From assembly GCA_902826245.1 (NCBI GenBank), contig CADEEA010000001.1, forward strand, positions 62,001 through 126,000: DNA of 64,000 nt, read 5' to 3'. Under the pieces are notes generated by a model. The model searched no databases, was not told where the DNA came from, and worked only from the letters and a program-made list of their open reading frames with translations. Positions 1-7,266 of this stretch are shown here, piece by piece (position 1 is the stretch's first letter; each line of letters opens with the position of its first letter). The position numbers and the translations under genes were made by a program. Origin of the DNA: an uncultured Alphaproteobacteria bacterium (GTDB lineage: Bacteria; Pseudomonadota; Alphaproteobacteria; Caulobacterales; Aquidulcibacteraceae).

Positions 1-505
1 TCTCAAAGTGAATCCGCGCTTCGGCGATACGTTTCTTCGCACGTACCAGGCGCTGGCTCATGGCCGCAGGCGCCATCATGAAGGCGGCGGCGATACGTTC
101 GGCAGAAAGGCCGAGCACGGTTTGCAGCATCAACGGCGTACGCGCGGCGGGGTCAATCTCCGGGTGCGCGCAGGCGAACATGAGGTCGAGCCGCCTATCG
201 GGCATACGACGTGCGGCAATCTCCTGCTCGAGCTCTTCCGCCGCAAGAATCAAAACCGGCGCGCCCGCGCTTTGGGTTTTTGCACGGCGTGCGGCGTCGA
301 TCAGTCTGCGTTTTGCGGCGGCAAACAGCCAAGCTTCCGGATTGTCCGGCGCGCCGGCGCGCGGCCAGGCGGTGAGCGCGGCGGCGAACGCATCGGCGAG
401 CGCGTCCTCAGCCGCCGCAACGTCGTGCGTTCGCGCGGTCAACAGAGCCAGCAGGCGCCCGTAACTCTCACGCGCGGCGCGCTCGACCAGCCGCGCTTCG
501 TTCAT
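1..505 (-). CDS. ECF42-type RNA polymerase sigma factor (3' end outside window)
   Basis: The reverse strand reads MNEARLVERAARESYGRLLA onward and stays open for 168 codons to the window edge. Residues about 8-75 fit sigma region 2 (...EDALADAFAAALTAWP..., PEAWLFAAAKRRLIDAARRAK-like helix); residues about 105-160 fit region 4 (TVLGLSAERIAAAFMM..., MSQRLVRAKKRI). The start ATG at 505 overlaps the TGA of the upstream DGPF gene (ATGA), so the two are translationally coupled. Established knowledge: ECF42 sigma factors are encoded with DGPF/YCII proteins and carry a C-terminal extension, which here would lie outside the window. The partner, not an anti-sigma factor, is the only visible regulator candidate. 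Confidence 0.85.
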   Translation of the reverse strand, partial: MNEARLVERAARESYGRLLALLTARTHDVAAAEDALADAFAAALTAWPRAGAPDNPEAWLFAAAKRRLIDAARRAKTQSAGAPVLILAAEELEQEIAARRMPDRRLDLMFACAHPEIDPAARTPLMLQTVLGLSAERIAAAFMMAPAAMSQRLVRAKKRIAEARIHFE

Positions 506-849
506 CGCACCATGATGGGTCTGAGCTCGACGCCACCGCCATGCATCATAGTTGGCGCCTGCTTGGCCCAAGCGAGTGCGTCTACCCCTGACGCGCATTC
601 GATCAGGTAATAGCCGCCGAGCTGTTCCTTGGTTTCCGCGAATGGGCCGTCCACGACCTGGGTTCCGCCAATGCCGCGCACGCTTTTCGCCATGGCCACC
701 ACGTTCAACTCGTCTCCGGACACGAACACGCCTGCCGCTTTGAGTTTTTCTGTATAGGCATTGTAGGCGCCCATGATTTCGCCTGCACGTTCGGGCGAGA
801 CATCTTCCCAGTCCGATTCTTTGCCGTAGATCAGGATCATATAGCGCAT
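502..849 (-). CDS. YCII/DGPF-domain protein, partner of ECF42 sigma factor
   Basis: A 115-residue single-domain protein. The diagnostic VDGPFAETKEQLGGYYLIE stretch lies near residues 67-85, and an N-terminal MRYMILIYGKE strand is followed by a helix, the ferredoxin-like fold of YCII-related proteins. Family knowledge: DGPF proteins accompany ECF42 sigma factors and may take part in signal input or be their targets; the chemistry is unknown. It is first in a two-gene unit, its stop overlapping the sigma start by ATGA. The length is normal for the family and the assignment is secure; its biochemical function is not. Confidence 0.9.
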   Translation of the reverse strand: MRYMILIYGKESDWEDVSPERAGEIMGAYNAYTEKLKAAGVFVSGDELNVVAMAKSVRGIGGTQVVDGPFAETKEQLGGYYLIECASGVDALAWAKQAPTMMHGGGVELRPIMVR

Positions 850-914
850 CTTCCGTCTCCAGTTGGCGACATGCCCTCATGCTGTTGACGTTCAACCGCG
901 GCTACTTTCGACAC

Positions 915-1967
915 TTAGGCGGCCTTGTTTGGAGAATCCCGCAGGAGCCCCAGCGCGATCAGGCTTTCAGCAGTCGCCACCAGCGCCACTTCGTTGCTGC
1001 GCGGCGCCCAGCCGAGCACGTTTCGCGCCTTTGCGTTCGAGCCGTTCTTGTGCTTGCCAAGCTCCGGCACGATCTGCGCGACTGCCGGATCGCGCGCGGC
1101 CGCCAAGCGCACCATCCAGTTTGGCAGCACGGCGGTCGGCACGCGCCGCGCCGCACGGCCCATGCGCGCTTTCAGGAGGCGCGCGATCTGTCGGATGGTG
1201 AGAAAGTCGCCAGCGACGGCCTGGAAACGCTCGCCCTTGGCGGCCGGACTGGTCATCGCGCGCAAGTGCAAGTCCGCCACATCGCGGACATCGACAATGC
1301 CAAACGAGAGGTTGGGGCAGCCGGGCATGGCGCCATCCATCAAACGCTGCACCAGCAGGATCGAAGTTGAGTAGTCCGGGCCCAGCACCGGTCCGAATAC
1401 GCCCACGGGATTGACCACCGAGAGTTCCAAAACCCCGCCTTCGCGAGCGATGAAATCCCAGGCCGCGCGCTCGGCTAGCGTCTTGGACTTGGTGTAGGCG
1501 CGCACGTCCTCGCCGTCTGGGTTGGTCCAGTTTGCCTCGGTGAACGGCTCGGCCTGCGACTTCTGGCCATAACCAATAGCGGCGAAGGATGAGGTCAACA
1601 CCACGCGCTTCACGCCCGCGTCGCGCGACGCCTTCAGCACCCGCAACGCGCCCTCGCGCGCGGGGACGATCAATTCGTCTTCGTGCTTGGGCGCAGCGGG
1701 GGGAAAGGGCGAGGCCACATGCAGCACGTAAGTGCAACCAGCGACCGCATCAGCCCAACCCGCGTCGCTCATCAGGTCGGCGGCGGCGAAACTGAGCGCT
1801 TCGCCGGGCTCGGCGCCCCCGACCTTGAGCATGGCGCGCACATCTGCTTCGCGCGAAAGCGAGCGCACGGTCGTGCGAACGCGATATCCCGCCGCCAGCA
1901 GCTGTAGAATGCAATGCGCGCCGATAAAACCCGAACCGCCGGTTACGAGCACCAATTCTCCGGCCAT
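915..1967 (-). CDS. NAD(P)-dependent extended SDR, dihydroflavonol-reductase-like aldehyde reductase
   Basis: A 350-residue Rossmann protein. The N-terminal VTGGSGFIGAH (residues 8-18) is the extended-SDR TGxxGFxG dinucleotide site; VLTSSFAAIGYG holds the catalytic serine region and RAYTKSKTLAE holds the YxxxK pair. The closest families are DFR-like aldehyde/ketone reductases, which use NADPH to reduce carbonyl compounds in the cytosol. The substrate cannot be told from sequence. It is transcribed towards the DGPF gene with a 65-bp gap and may be a separate unit. No truncation is seen. Confidence 0.85.
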   Translation of the reverse strand: MAGELVLVTGGSGFIGAHCILQLLAAGYRVRTTVRSLSREADVRAMLKVGGAEPGEALSFAAADLMSDAGWADAVAGCTYVLHVASPFPPAAPKHEDELIVPAREGALRVLKASRDAGVKRVVLTSSFAAIGYGQKSQAEPFTEANWTNPDGEDVRAYTKSKTLAERAAWDFIAREGGVLELSVVNPVGVFGPVLGPDYSTSILLVQRLMDGAMPGCPNLSFGIVDVRDVADLHLRAMTSPAAKGERFQAVAGDFLTIRQIARLLKARMGRAARRVPTAVLPNWMVRLAAARDPAVAQIVPELGKHKNGSNAKARNVLGWAPRSNEVALVATAESLIALGLLRDSPNKAA

Positions 1968-1976
1968 GGCGGCCTC

Positions 1977-2381
1977 CTATGTTCGCGCAATCTTGATATC
2001 CGTCTGGCTGAAATCGTTACCGACGAAGAGAAGAGTGTCGTTTCTTTGCTTGGCGAGAGCGTACGCTAAGCAATCGCCGAAATTTAGAACGCCAGTCCCA
2101 CCGCCCTTTCCGTATCGGTAATAGGCCTCGACTGCGAGCTCCGCCTGGCTTTGTTGAATGCCCTCGATCGCTATCGCGTAACTCCCCACCAAGCGGTCCA
2201 GCAACTGCCGCGCACCCGGATTACCATTGCCGAACCTGCGGCGAACGACAATGTGGGCCTCGAGCAACGAGGCTGCTGACATGAAGCGATGCCCGCTAGC
2301 GGTCTTCAAGGCGGCTCTCACCTCTTTCGCCTCGGGACCGCTGATGAAAATCTCAATCAAGGCCGATGTATCGATCACCAT
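1977..2381 (-). CDS. vapC: VapC-family PIN-domain ribonuclease toxin
   Basis: 134 residues beginning MVIDTSALIEI, the PIN-domain first strand with its metal-binding Asp (D4). Further acidic residues follow (E41, and D104 in NFGDCLAYALAK), and FVGNDFSQTDI supplies the last acidic cluster. VapC toxins cleave RNA, usually tRNA or rRNA, and are neutralised by a cognate VapB. The start overlaps the antitoxin stop (TAATG, positions 2379-2383), the usual toxin-antitoxin coupling. It ends 9 bp before the reductase gene start at 1967. Confidence 0.9.
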   Translation of the reverse strand: MVIDTSALIEIFISGPEAKEVRAALKTASGHRFMSAASLLEAHIVVRRRFGNGNPGARQLLDRLVGSYAIAIEGIQQSQAELAVEAYYRYGKGGGTGVLNFGDCLAYALAKQRNDTLLFVGNDFSQTDIKIART

Positions 2382-2605
2382 TAGATCGGATCTTCTTCAG
2401 CCAACAATTCGTTTATCGACCTATTGTCGAACACCGGCAACGCCCCAACCTCTGCAACAATCCGTTCGACAGCTTCATCCTCTTGGCTGTCACGGGCAAG
2501 CGCATGAGCGCCCAGCCGAACAATCTCAGCGGGCGCCACATTCATGCGTTTGGCCAGTTCATGGACCAGCCGCTCAGTGTCAGGGTCAGTGATCTCGATG
2601 CTCAT
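2381..2605 (-). CDS. vapB: VapB-type antitoxin
   Basis: 74 residues from MSIEITDPDTERLVHELAKR. This start was chosen over an upstream ATG at 2644 because family members begin with the short beta strand (SIEITD) followed by the helix of a ribbon-helix-helix fold. The remainder (MNVAPAEIVRLGAHALAR) matches the PSK-type VapB DNA-binding region; the acidic C-terminus NRSINELLAEEDPI is the toxin-binding tail. The partner vapC follows with a TAATG overlap. Such antitoxins normally autorepress the operon. Confidence 0.85.
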   Translation of the reverse strand: MSIEITDPDTERLVHELAKRMNVAPAEIVRLGAHALARDSQEDEAVERIVAEVGALPVFDNRSINELLAEEDPI

Positions 2606-2653
2606 CGCGTGGATCAGAATAGACCCCCGACGCCCGTGTTTCAACTGAGCGCG

Positions 2654-3589
2654 CTATCCCGGCGCGACGCGCGCGGCCAATTGATCGAACGCCTCCCAGA
2701 ATTGGGCGCGGATTTCGTCTTTTTCCATCAGGATTTCATGGCGAGCGCTTGGAATGCTGATGTGGGTCGCTTCGGGCAATTGCGCGGTCACCGCAGCATG
2801 GCTGGTATTGTCCACCAATTGCTCTTTGCCTGCGGTCGCGACCAGGATCGGGATACGCAGATGCGCAGACGCGGACGGCTGCGAGATCGCATCGATAGCA
2901 TCCGCGGCGGCCGCCACCCAACCGATCGTTGGGCCCGCCAGCGCAAGCCTCGGCTCCTCCGCGATCAAATCCTGGCACCGCCCGTGACGCGTCTCGTCAT
3001 GGGTGACTGGATTTTTGCGAAACGGCTCGCGCGTCCATTTGCGGCTCACTCCCGGAGCGAACAGCCCGCCGCCGCCCACCGACACCATGAAACGCGAATA
3101 GCCCTTCGCCATCTTTCCGAGTTTGCCGATGCCCCACATCGGCGCCGAGAACGCAGCGGCCTCCAACTCTACGCGACGCGTCTGCATGGCACGCAGCAAG
3201 ATCGCGCCGCCCATCGAGTGCGCCAGCCCGATGTACGGCCGGGGCAGCTTCGCGGCGCAAAGCTTCAACGCGGTAGCCAGATCGTTCACCGGATCGTCGA
3301 AGCTGGCGAAGTGCCCTTTGACGCCATCGCCGACCTCGCGGCCCGACATACCCTGCCCGCGCCAATCGATACAGAACACGGCGAACCCGCGCGCCTGCAG
3401 CTCGCGGATCACTTCGAAATATTTCTCGATGAATTCCGTACGGCCCGGGGCAACGATCACCGAGCCGCGCGCAGGCGAACGCGTAGCGGGCGCGGTAAAC
3501 GCCCGCACCTTCACCCCGCCGCGGCCCTCGAGCCAGTGCTCCTCCGCGCCGTCCGGAATGTCGTTGCCGGGTACGCGGACAAAGGCCAT
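2654..3589 (-). CDS. Alpha/beta hydrolase, monoacylglycerol lipase/lysophospholipase (PldB-like)
   Basis: 311 residues from MAFVRVPGND; the longer upstream reading overlaps the SCP2 gene and was rejected. It has the serine-aminopeptidase S33 fold: the nucleophile elbow AHSMGG places Ser125, CIDWRGQGMS is the oxyanion-side loop, and SARHEI gives the catalytic His near 284. The family hydrolyses acyl esters of glycerol or lysolipids. It lies 10 bp after the SCP2 lipid-binding gene on the same strand, suggesting a shared lipid substrate (inference). Substrate specificity is not evident. Confidence 0.85.
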   Translation of the reverse strand: MAFVRVPGNDIPDGAEEHWLEGRGGVKVRAFTAPATRSPARGSVIVAPGRTEFIEKYFEVIRELQARGFAVFCIDWRGQGMSGREVGDGVKGHFASFDDPVNDLATALKLCAAKLPRPYIGLAHSMGGAILLRAMQTRRVELEAAAFSAPMWGIGKLGKMAKGYSRFMVSVGGGGLFAPGVSRKWTREPFRKNPVTHDETRHGRCQDLIAEEPRLALAGPTIGWVAAAADAIDAISQPSASAHLRIPILVATAGKEQLVDNTSHAAVTAQLPEATHISIPSARHEILMEKDEIRAQFWEAFDQLAARVAPG

Positions 3590-3599
3590 CGCGCCGCCC

Positions 3600-3899
3600 T
3601 CAGCCGCGAAGCTTGGCCATGACGCCTTGCAGCTGCATCGCCACGCCCATGTCGCCCTCAACCTTGAGCTTGCCTTGCATGAACGCCGAGGTGGGGTCGA
3701 GCTTGCCGCCCGCCATGTCGACGAAATCTTCCAGTTTCACTTTGATGGTGGTGTCGGCGGCGGCGTCTTCAGCGGACACCTTGCCCGCGCCGCCATCCAG
3801 GAAAATCTTTCCAGCGTCGCCGAAATCGAACTTCACCTTCTTGCCGGGGACAGTAACGCCGGAACTGGAAAAACGGCCGAGGATTTCGTCGAATGTCAT
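3600..3899 (-). CDS. SCP2 sterol/lipid-binding domain protein
   Basis: 99 residues starting MTFDEILGRF, with a good ribosome-binding site (AGGAGGAG) just upstream that decides against the longer ORF. The central DTTIKVKLEDFVDMAGGKLD and the C-terminal FMQGKLKVEGDMGVAMQLQ are the typical SCP2 core, a single-domain fold with a hydrophobic tunnel that binds sterols, fatty acids or acyl-CoA. It is first in a two-gene unit with a lysophospholipase-like hydrolase 10 bp downstream. Cytosolic, with no signal peptide. Confidence 0.9.
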   Translation of the reverse strand: MTFDEILGRFSSSGVTVPGKKVKFDFGDAGKIFLDGGAGKVSAEDAAADTTIKVKLEDFVDMAGGKLDPTSAFMQGKLKVEGDMGVAMQLQGVMAKLRG

Positions 3900-3978
3900 T
3901 GGGGCTCTCCTCCTGATCGGCCCCTTACACACCAGGAGTGCGATCCCTGCAAGGGTGACGGACCGTCAGGGTGGGCGA

Positions 3979-4833
3979 TCACGGGATCGGCTTGCGAAAT
4001 TTGAGCGTCATTCTGTCGCTTTCGCCGATCGCTTCGAATGGGGTGGTGTCGAACTCCGGGTCAGGGGGCTGTCCCAGGGGGGAGTTGCGCAAGGTCGGCG
4101 GCAACGTCCACACCCCGAATGGGTGATTGCGGGTGTCGCGCGGATTGGCGTTGACGTCGCTTGCGGCCACGAATTCGAACCCCGCCTCCTGCGCCAGCAG
4201 GCGAACATAGGCTTCGGTAACGTAACCCGTGTCAGCGTTAGGAGATTGCAGCCGCGAGGATGCGGCGCGGTGTTGTTCGACGCCGAGCGCGCCGCCGGGC
4301 TTCAACGCCGTGAAAATGTCAGCGAACACGCGCTCCGCCACACCTTCGGCCATCATCGTGCTGACGGTGTTGGCGACGATCGCGAGATCGACGCTTCCTG
4401 CGGGCGCGAGCGCGCGTCCGCGCGCCACAATTGTACGCTCGACTTCTCCGTAGCGGGCGACATCACGAGCGAATCTCGCCTCCCACGCGGCCAGCACTTC
4501 ACGCTGCGCCTGCGAGGGCGCCTCGGGATCGAAACTCGCAGCGATCAGCTTGCCGCCATTGGCGGAGAGGAACGGCGCGAGGATTGAAGTGTACCAACCA
4601 ATGCCTGGCAGAATCTCGAGCACCGTCATGTCGCCGCTCAATCCCCAGAACAGCAATGTCTGCAGCGGGTGGCGGTAGCGGTCGCGACGGCGATCGAGCC
4701 GCCAATCGCCGGCTATGGCCCAGGCGAGCGAACCGCGCGCCGGCGGCGGCTGCTGATCCGGCGGGGACTTCCCGCAGGCGCCGAGACCCAAAATCCCCAG
4801 CCCGCTGAGTATTGCGCGTCGTCGTGTCAGCAT
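3979..4833 (-). CDS. Predicted lipoprotein/Tat-exported methyltransferase-like protein (COG4798-type)
   Basis: 284 residues. The N-terminus MLTRRRAILSGLGILGLGAC has arginines, a hydrophobic stretch and an LGAC lipobox, so the protein is probably exported and lipid-anchored. The body has a class I methyltransferase-like glycine motif VLEILPGIGWYTSILAP (about residues 71-87), DLAIVANTVS in the post-II position and LKPGGALGVEQH. Related predicted methyltransferases with signal peptides are known, but no periplasmic SAM supply is established, so the activity is doubtful. It stands alone between the SCP2 gene and the divergent hsp20. Confidence 0.7.
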   Translation of the reverse strand: MLTRRRAILSGLGILGLGACGKSPPDQQPPPARGSLAWAIAGDWRLDRRRDRYRHPLQTLLFWGLSGDMTVLEILPGIGWYTSILAPFLSANGGKLIAASFDPEAPSQAQREVLAAWEARFARDVARYGEVERTIVARGRALAPAGSVDLAIVANTVSTMMAEGVAERVFADIFTALKPGGALGVEQHRAASSRLQSPNADTGYVTEAYVRLLAQEAGFEFVAASDVNANPRDTRNHPFGVWTLPPTLRNSPLGQPPDPEFDTTPFEAIGESDRMTLKFRKPIP

Positions 4834-4877
4834 ATGGGTGCGCTATGGCGTGCGCGGCGTTTTGTCAAAGCGGAGCT

Positions 4878-4905
4878 CTTGAACCTGTCGCTGTCGAACC
4901 CATCT
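4878..4905 (+). promoter_or_regulatory. RpoH (sigma-32)-like promoter of hsp20
   Basis: CTTG at 4878-4881 is followed after 17 bases by CCCATCT at 4899-4905. This matches the alphaproteobacterial heat-shock consensus CTTG-N17/18-CYTATNT at all defined positions but one, and also the E. coli form with a CCCAT -10. Transcription would start near 4912, giving a leader of about 120 nt before the Hsp20 start at 5032. Confidence 0.75.
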
Positions 4906-4952
4906 CAAAATCGTACGGCGCCCAGTCGGGGCCGTACGGGCAAGGAAAACGT

Positions 4953-5031
4953 CGCCGCTTCGGGGCGAAACAACCTGACCATTCCCCGCTCTCTCGGGAG
5001 CGCTTGATGTCGCTTGAAAGGAAGGACAATC
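4953..5031 (+). promoter_or_regulatory. ROSE-like RNA thermometer in the hsp20 leader
   Basis: Three hairpins can be drawn by eye. The first is 4953-4967, with a UUCG tetraloop. The second is 4987-5002 (CGCTC/GAGCG). The last, 5008-5028, pairs TGTC (5008-5011) with GACA (5025-5028) and CTT (5013-5015) with AAG (5022-5024), leaving G5012 bulged. The final stem buries the Shine-Dalgarno GGAAGGA (5020-5026) and contains the UYGCU signature (TCGCT, 5010-5014) of ROSE elements, whose anti-SD strand has a bulged or syn G. Predicted to melt at heat-shock temperature. Confidence 0.65.
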
Positions 5032-5526
5032 ATGAACGCCAACGAACTCAACCCCCTTTATCGCACCCTGGTCGGCTTCGACCGGATCGCCAATTTGATG
5101 GATCAGGCCGCGCGCCTTGACGCTGCGCCTGGTTACCCCCCGTTTAACGTCGAGCAAGCCAGCGAGGATGCGTTCCGCATCGAACTTGCGGTCGCAGGCT
5201 TCGGGCAGGACGACCTCACCATCGAATTCAAGCAGAATTCGCTCACCGTTTCAGGCGCGCGCAAGCAACCGGAAACACCGCGCAATTTCCTTCATCGCGG
5301 CATCGCCGAACGCTCGTTCGAGCGCCGCTTCGGCCTCGCCGATCACGTGCGCGTCGCTGGCGCCAAGCTGGAGAACGGGCTCTTGACCATCGATCTGGTT
5401 CGCGAGCTGCCGGACATATTAAAGCCGCGAAAAATCGAGATTGCGAATGTAACCGCAGGCGCACCGAAAGCGAAAGCCAGAGTGGTCGAAGCGCAAGCGG
5501 CTAACGACGAGACAGAAGCGGCATAA
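5032..5526 (+). CDS. ibpA: Small heat-shock protein, Hsp20/IbpA family
   Basis: 164 residues from MNANELNPLYRTLVGFDRIA. The start is fixed by GGAAGGA six bases upstream; an ATG 18 bases earlier (5014-track reading) lies within the thermometer stem and was rejected. The alpha-crystallin domain spans about residues 35-130 (PPFNVEQASEDAFRIELAVA, HRGIAERSFERRFGLADHV, LENGLLTIDLVRELP). An I-x-I-type tail follows near KPRKIEIANV. The family forms oligomers that hold unfolding proteins. Controlled transcriptionally by the RpoH-like promoter and probably translationally by the ROSE-like leader. Confidence 0.93.
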   Translation: MNANELNPLYRTLVGFDRIANLMDQAARLDAAPGYPPFNVEQASEDAFRIELAVAGFGQDDLTIEFKQNSLTVSGARKQPETPRNFLHRGIAERSFERRFGLADHVRVAGAKLENGLLTIDLVRELPDILKPRKIEIANVTAGAPKAKARVVEAQAANDETEAA

Positions 5527-5540
5527 TAAACCGCTTCCTG

Positions 5541-5582
5541 CTCGCCGCGCGGCCATCCCCTCCCCCCGCGCCGCGCGGCGAG
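5541..5582. repeat. 12-bp perfect inverted repeat after hsp20
   Basis: CTCGCCGCGCGG at 5541-5552 and its exact reverse complement at 5571-5582 are separated by 18 bases rich in C. It begins 15 bases after the hsp20 stop and can form a strong GC hairpin. A proper terminator with a T tract follows at 5607-5630, so this may be a 3' stability element. Confidence 0.6.
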
Positions 5583-5606
5583 CCCCACACCCCCCCGAGA
5601 CTGCAG

Positions 5607-5630
5607 CGGCGCCTCTGGCGCCGTTTTTTT
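5607..5630 (+). terminator. Rho-independent terminator of hsp20
   Basis: CGGCGCC (5607-5613), loop TCT, GGCGCCG (5617-5623), then seven T (5624-5630). It is placed 80 bases after the hsp20 stop and oriented for rightward transcription. Confidence 0.85.
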
Positions 5631-5740
5631 GTACAAGTGCCGTTACCAAGCGCCGAGAGTTCTTCAAAAAACCCGTAACAAAGAGGTGGATATTTTGCGG
5701 AACGAGAGTAAGTGGGCGCTTGCGCCACGCGCCTTGCGGG

Positions 5741-6835
5741 CTATTCCTCGGCGTCGCTGTCGTCGTCGCTGGAGCTGTCGTCGTCGCTGGAGCTGTCGTC
5801 GTCGCTGGAATCGCCCCGGCCGCCCGTCGCCGCTTCCGACACAACCCCCAACAACACCGCGTCGCAGCCGGCTTCACCGAGCAGCGCCGCGAGCGATAGG
5901 TTCTCCGAAACCAACGCGCGCTTGCGGCGCAATTCCGCCAGCGCCTTGGCGGCGTAACGCTGCGGTTTCTGCGTGAACACGGCGCCAGCGATTTCGACGG
6001 AGACATTTGTCGCGTCCTCGGCGACGGCGTCAGCGTTCGCGGCCATCCAGACGAGATAAGCGCCGGCGATCTCCGCGCGCAGCACTTCCGCGAGCGGCTC
6101 GCGCACGGATTCAAGTGTGGCGAAGGCGCCTTCAACGCGTGGGTTTTCCATGCGCGCCACCCAGCGCGCCACGTTCGCCGCTTGTTCTCTGATCAGCGCG
6201 CCGGGCGTGGGGTCGGACAAGAGCTGCGCGAATTGTCCCGCCAAGCCGAAATCGGCCAAGCACGGTCGGCCTCCGAACAGATAGGAGCGGCCTTCGAGCA
6301 TGCGGTCGACAAGTCCCAGCAGGCGTACAAACGAGCCCTCGATCGTCGGCGCGGTCTCGCGCGTCGAGCCGACATGGTGCAAGCGCCCCACCATGCGTAC
6401 ACGGATGCTCTCCTCCAGGCCGTCCGGCGCCTCCGCGCCCTCGAACATCATGGCGAGGATGCGACGCGCCGCGCTCTCCTGATCGGCGGGATAGGTCCAG
6501 CGATAATGGAACATCGCCTTGTTGAGCCACTCGTCGGCATAATCCTCCAGCAGCGCCGACACGAACGCCAACGCGGGGTCGTCCGGCGTGATCGAGGGCT
6601 CGGGAAATTGCGCTTCCAGGGCTTCGATGATCGGCGTTGAATCCTGCATCGCTGCATCGCTGGCGTCGACCAGCACCGGAATCAGCGGCAGCTTGGCGTA
6701 GCGCGCGAATTCTTCCTGGCGCGCTTGATTGCGCTGCAGCCATTCAAACGGAATATCCTTGAAGCGCAGATAGGATCGCACTTTCACCGAGTAGGGAGAA
6801 AGCTCGGCGCCATAGAGTCGAAACGGGGCGTTCAT
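5741..6835 (-). CDS. Glutathione S-transferase family protein with acidic Ser/Asp repeat tail
   Basis: 364 residues from MNAPFRLYGAELSPYSVKVR; the N-terminal thioredoxin-like domain (about 4-80) includes LIPVLVDASDAAMQDSTPII, the glutathione-binding cis-Pro and D-S-T site. The helical C-terminal GST domain runs to about residue 220 (YLFGGRPCLADFGLAGQ). About 120 further residues exceed the usual GST length of 200-230. The last 25 residues are three copies of SSSDDD-like units followed by DAEE, encoded by a perfect 18-bp tandem repeat. Convergent with hsp20. Substrate unknown; the tail may bind metal or nucleic-acid-binding proteins (inference). Confidence 0.8.
   Translation of the reverse strand: MNAPFRLYGAELSPYSVKVRSYLRFKDIPFEWLQRNQARQEEFARYAKLPLIPVLVDASDAAMQDSTPIIEALEAQFPEPSITPDDPALAFVSALLEDYADEWLNKAMFHYRWTYPADQESAARRILAMMFEGAEAPDGLEESIRVRMVGRLHHVGSTRETAPTIEGSFVRLLGLVDRMLEGRSYLFGGRPCLADFGLAGQFAQLLSDPTPGALIREQAANVARWVARMENPRVEGAFATLESVREPLAEVLRAEIAGAYLVWMAANADAVAEDATNVSVEIAGAVFTQKPQRYAAKALAELRRKRALVSENLSLAALLGEAGCDAVLLGVVSEAATGGRGDSSDDDSSSDDDSSSDDDSDAEE
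5756..5809. repeat. 18-bp tandem repeat (3 copies) encoding the acidic GST tail
   Basis: The 18-base unit GCTGTCGTCGTCGCTGGA occurs three times in direct succession in phase with the reverse reading frame, giving SSDDDS units. Such repeats expand and contract by slippage, so tail length may vary between strains. Confidence 0.9.
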
Positions 6836-6906
6836 GAAAACCTCAAAGCAAGATCGCCGCACGGGCTAACCGCGCGGCGACCGAATGTTCAAAAGCCGAC
6901 GATGGA

Positions 6907-7116
6907 TCAGATCGGCTTGATGTTGACCGCGGAGGGCTTGTTCTTGCGCGGGTCGTTTTCAACGTCGAAGCTGATCGCTTGGCCTTCGCGCAGGCCGGTG
7001 AGCCCCGAGCGCTCCACCGCGCTCACATGCACGAAAACATCCTGACCGCCTTCGTCGGGGGCGATGAACCCGAAACCCTTCGCCATGTTGAACCATTTAA
7101 CGACGCCTGTAGCCAT
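6907..7116 (-). CDS. cspA: Cold-shock domain protein (CspA family)
   Basis: 69 residues from MATGVVKWFNMAKGFGFIAP, with AGGAAAG upstream of the ATG supporting this start over an upstream reading. The RNP1 motif KGFGFI and RNP2 DVFVHV are intact, and the length is that of single-domain Csp proteins. It binds single-stranded RNA/DNA and acts as an RNA chaperone. It lies 71 bp upstream of the GST gene on the same strand. The leader (7117 onward) is long enough for the cold-regulated folding seen in the family, but no such element is evident by eye. Confidence 0.93.
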   Translation of the reverse strand: MATGVVKWFNMAKGFGFIAPDEGGQDVFVHVSAVERSGLTGLREGQAISFDVENDPRKNKPSAVNIKPI

Positions 7117-7266
7117 GATTTCACTTTCCTCGAAACTGCGCCGGGAGGCCACAAGCGACCCCGCGGTGGACCTTGGGCTGGAAGAACGAAAGCCGGCGCA
7201 GCAAAGCGCAGGTCGGGCCGTCACGACCTTGGTCCGCCGCTATAGGGCGCGGCGATGGGCGTCGAG

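Noticed and set aside
8..610. 200-residue forward ORF across the sigma factor region
   Set aside because: It is antisense to the ECF42 sigma gene and DGPF gene; its protein is Arg/Gly-rich with no domain and the reverse frame has clear sigma motifs.
2366..3622. 418-residue forward ORF
   Set aside because: Antisense to the alpha/beta hydrolase; Arg/His-rich composition typical of the complementary frame in high-GC DNA.
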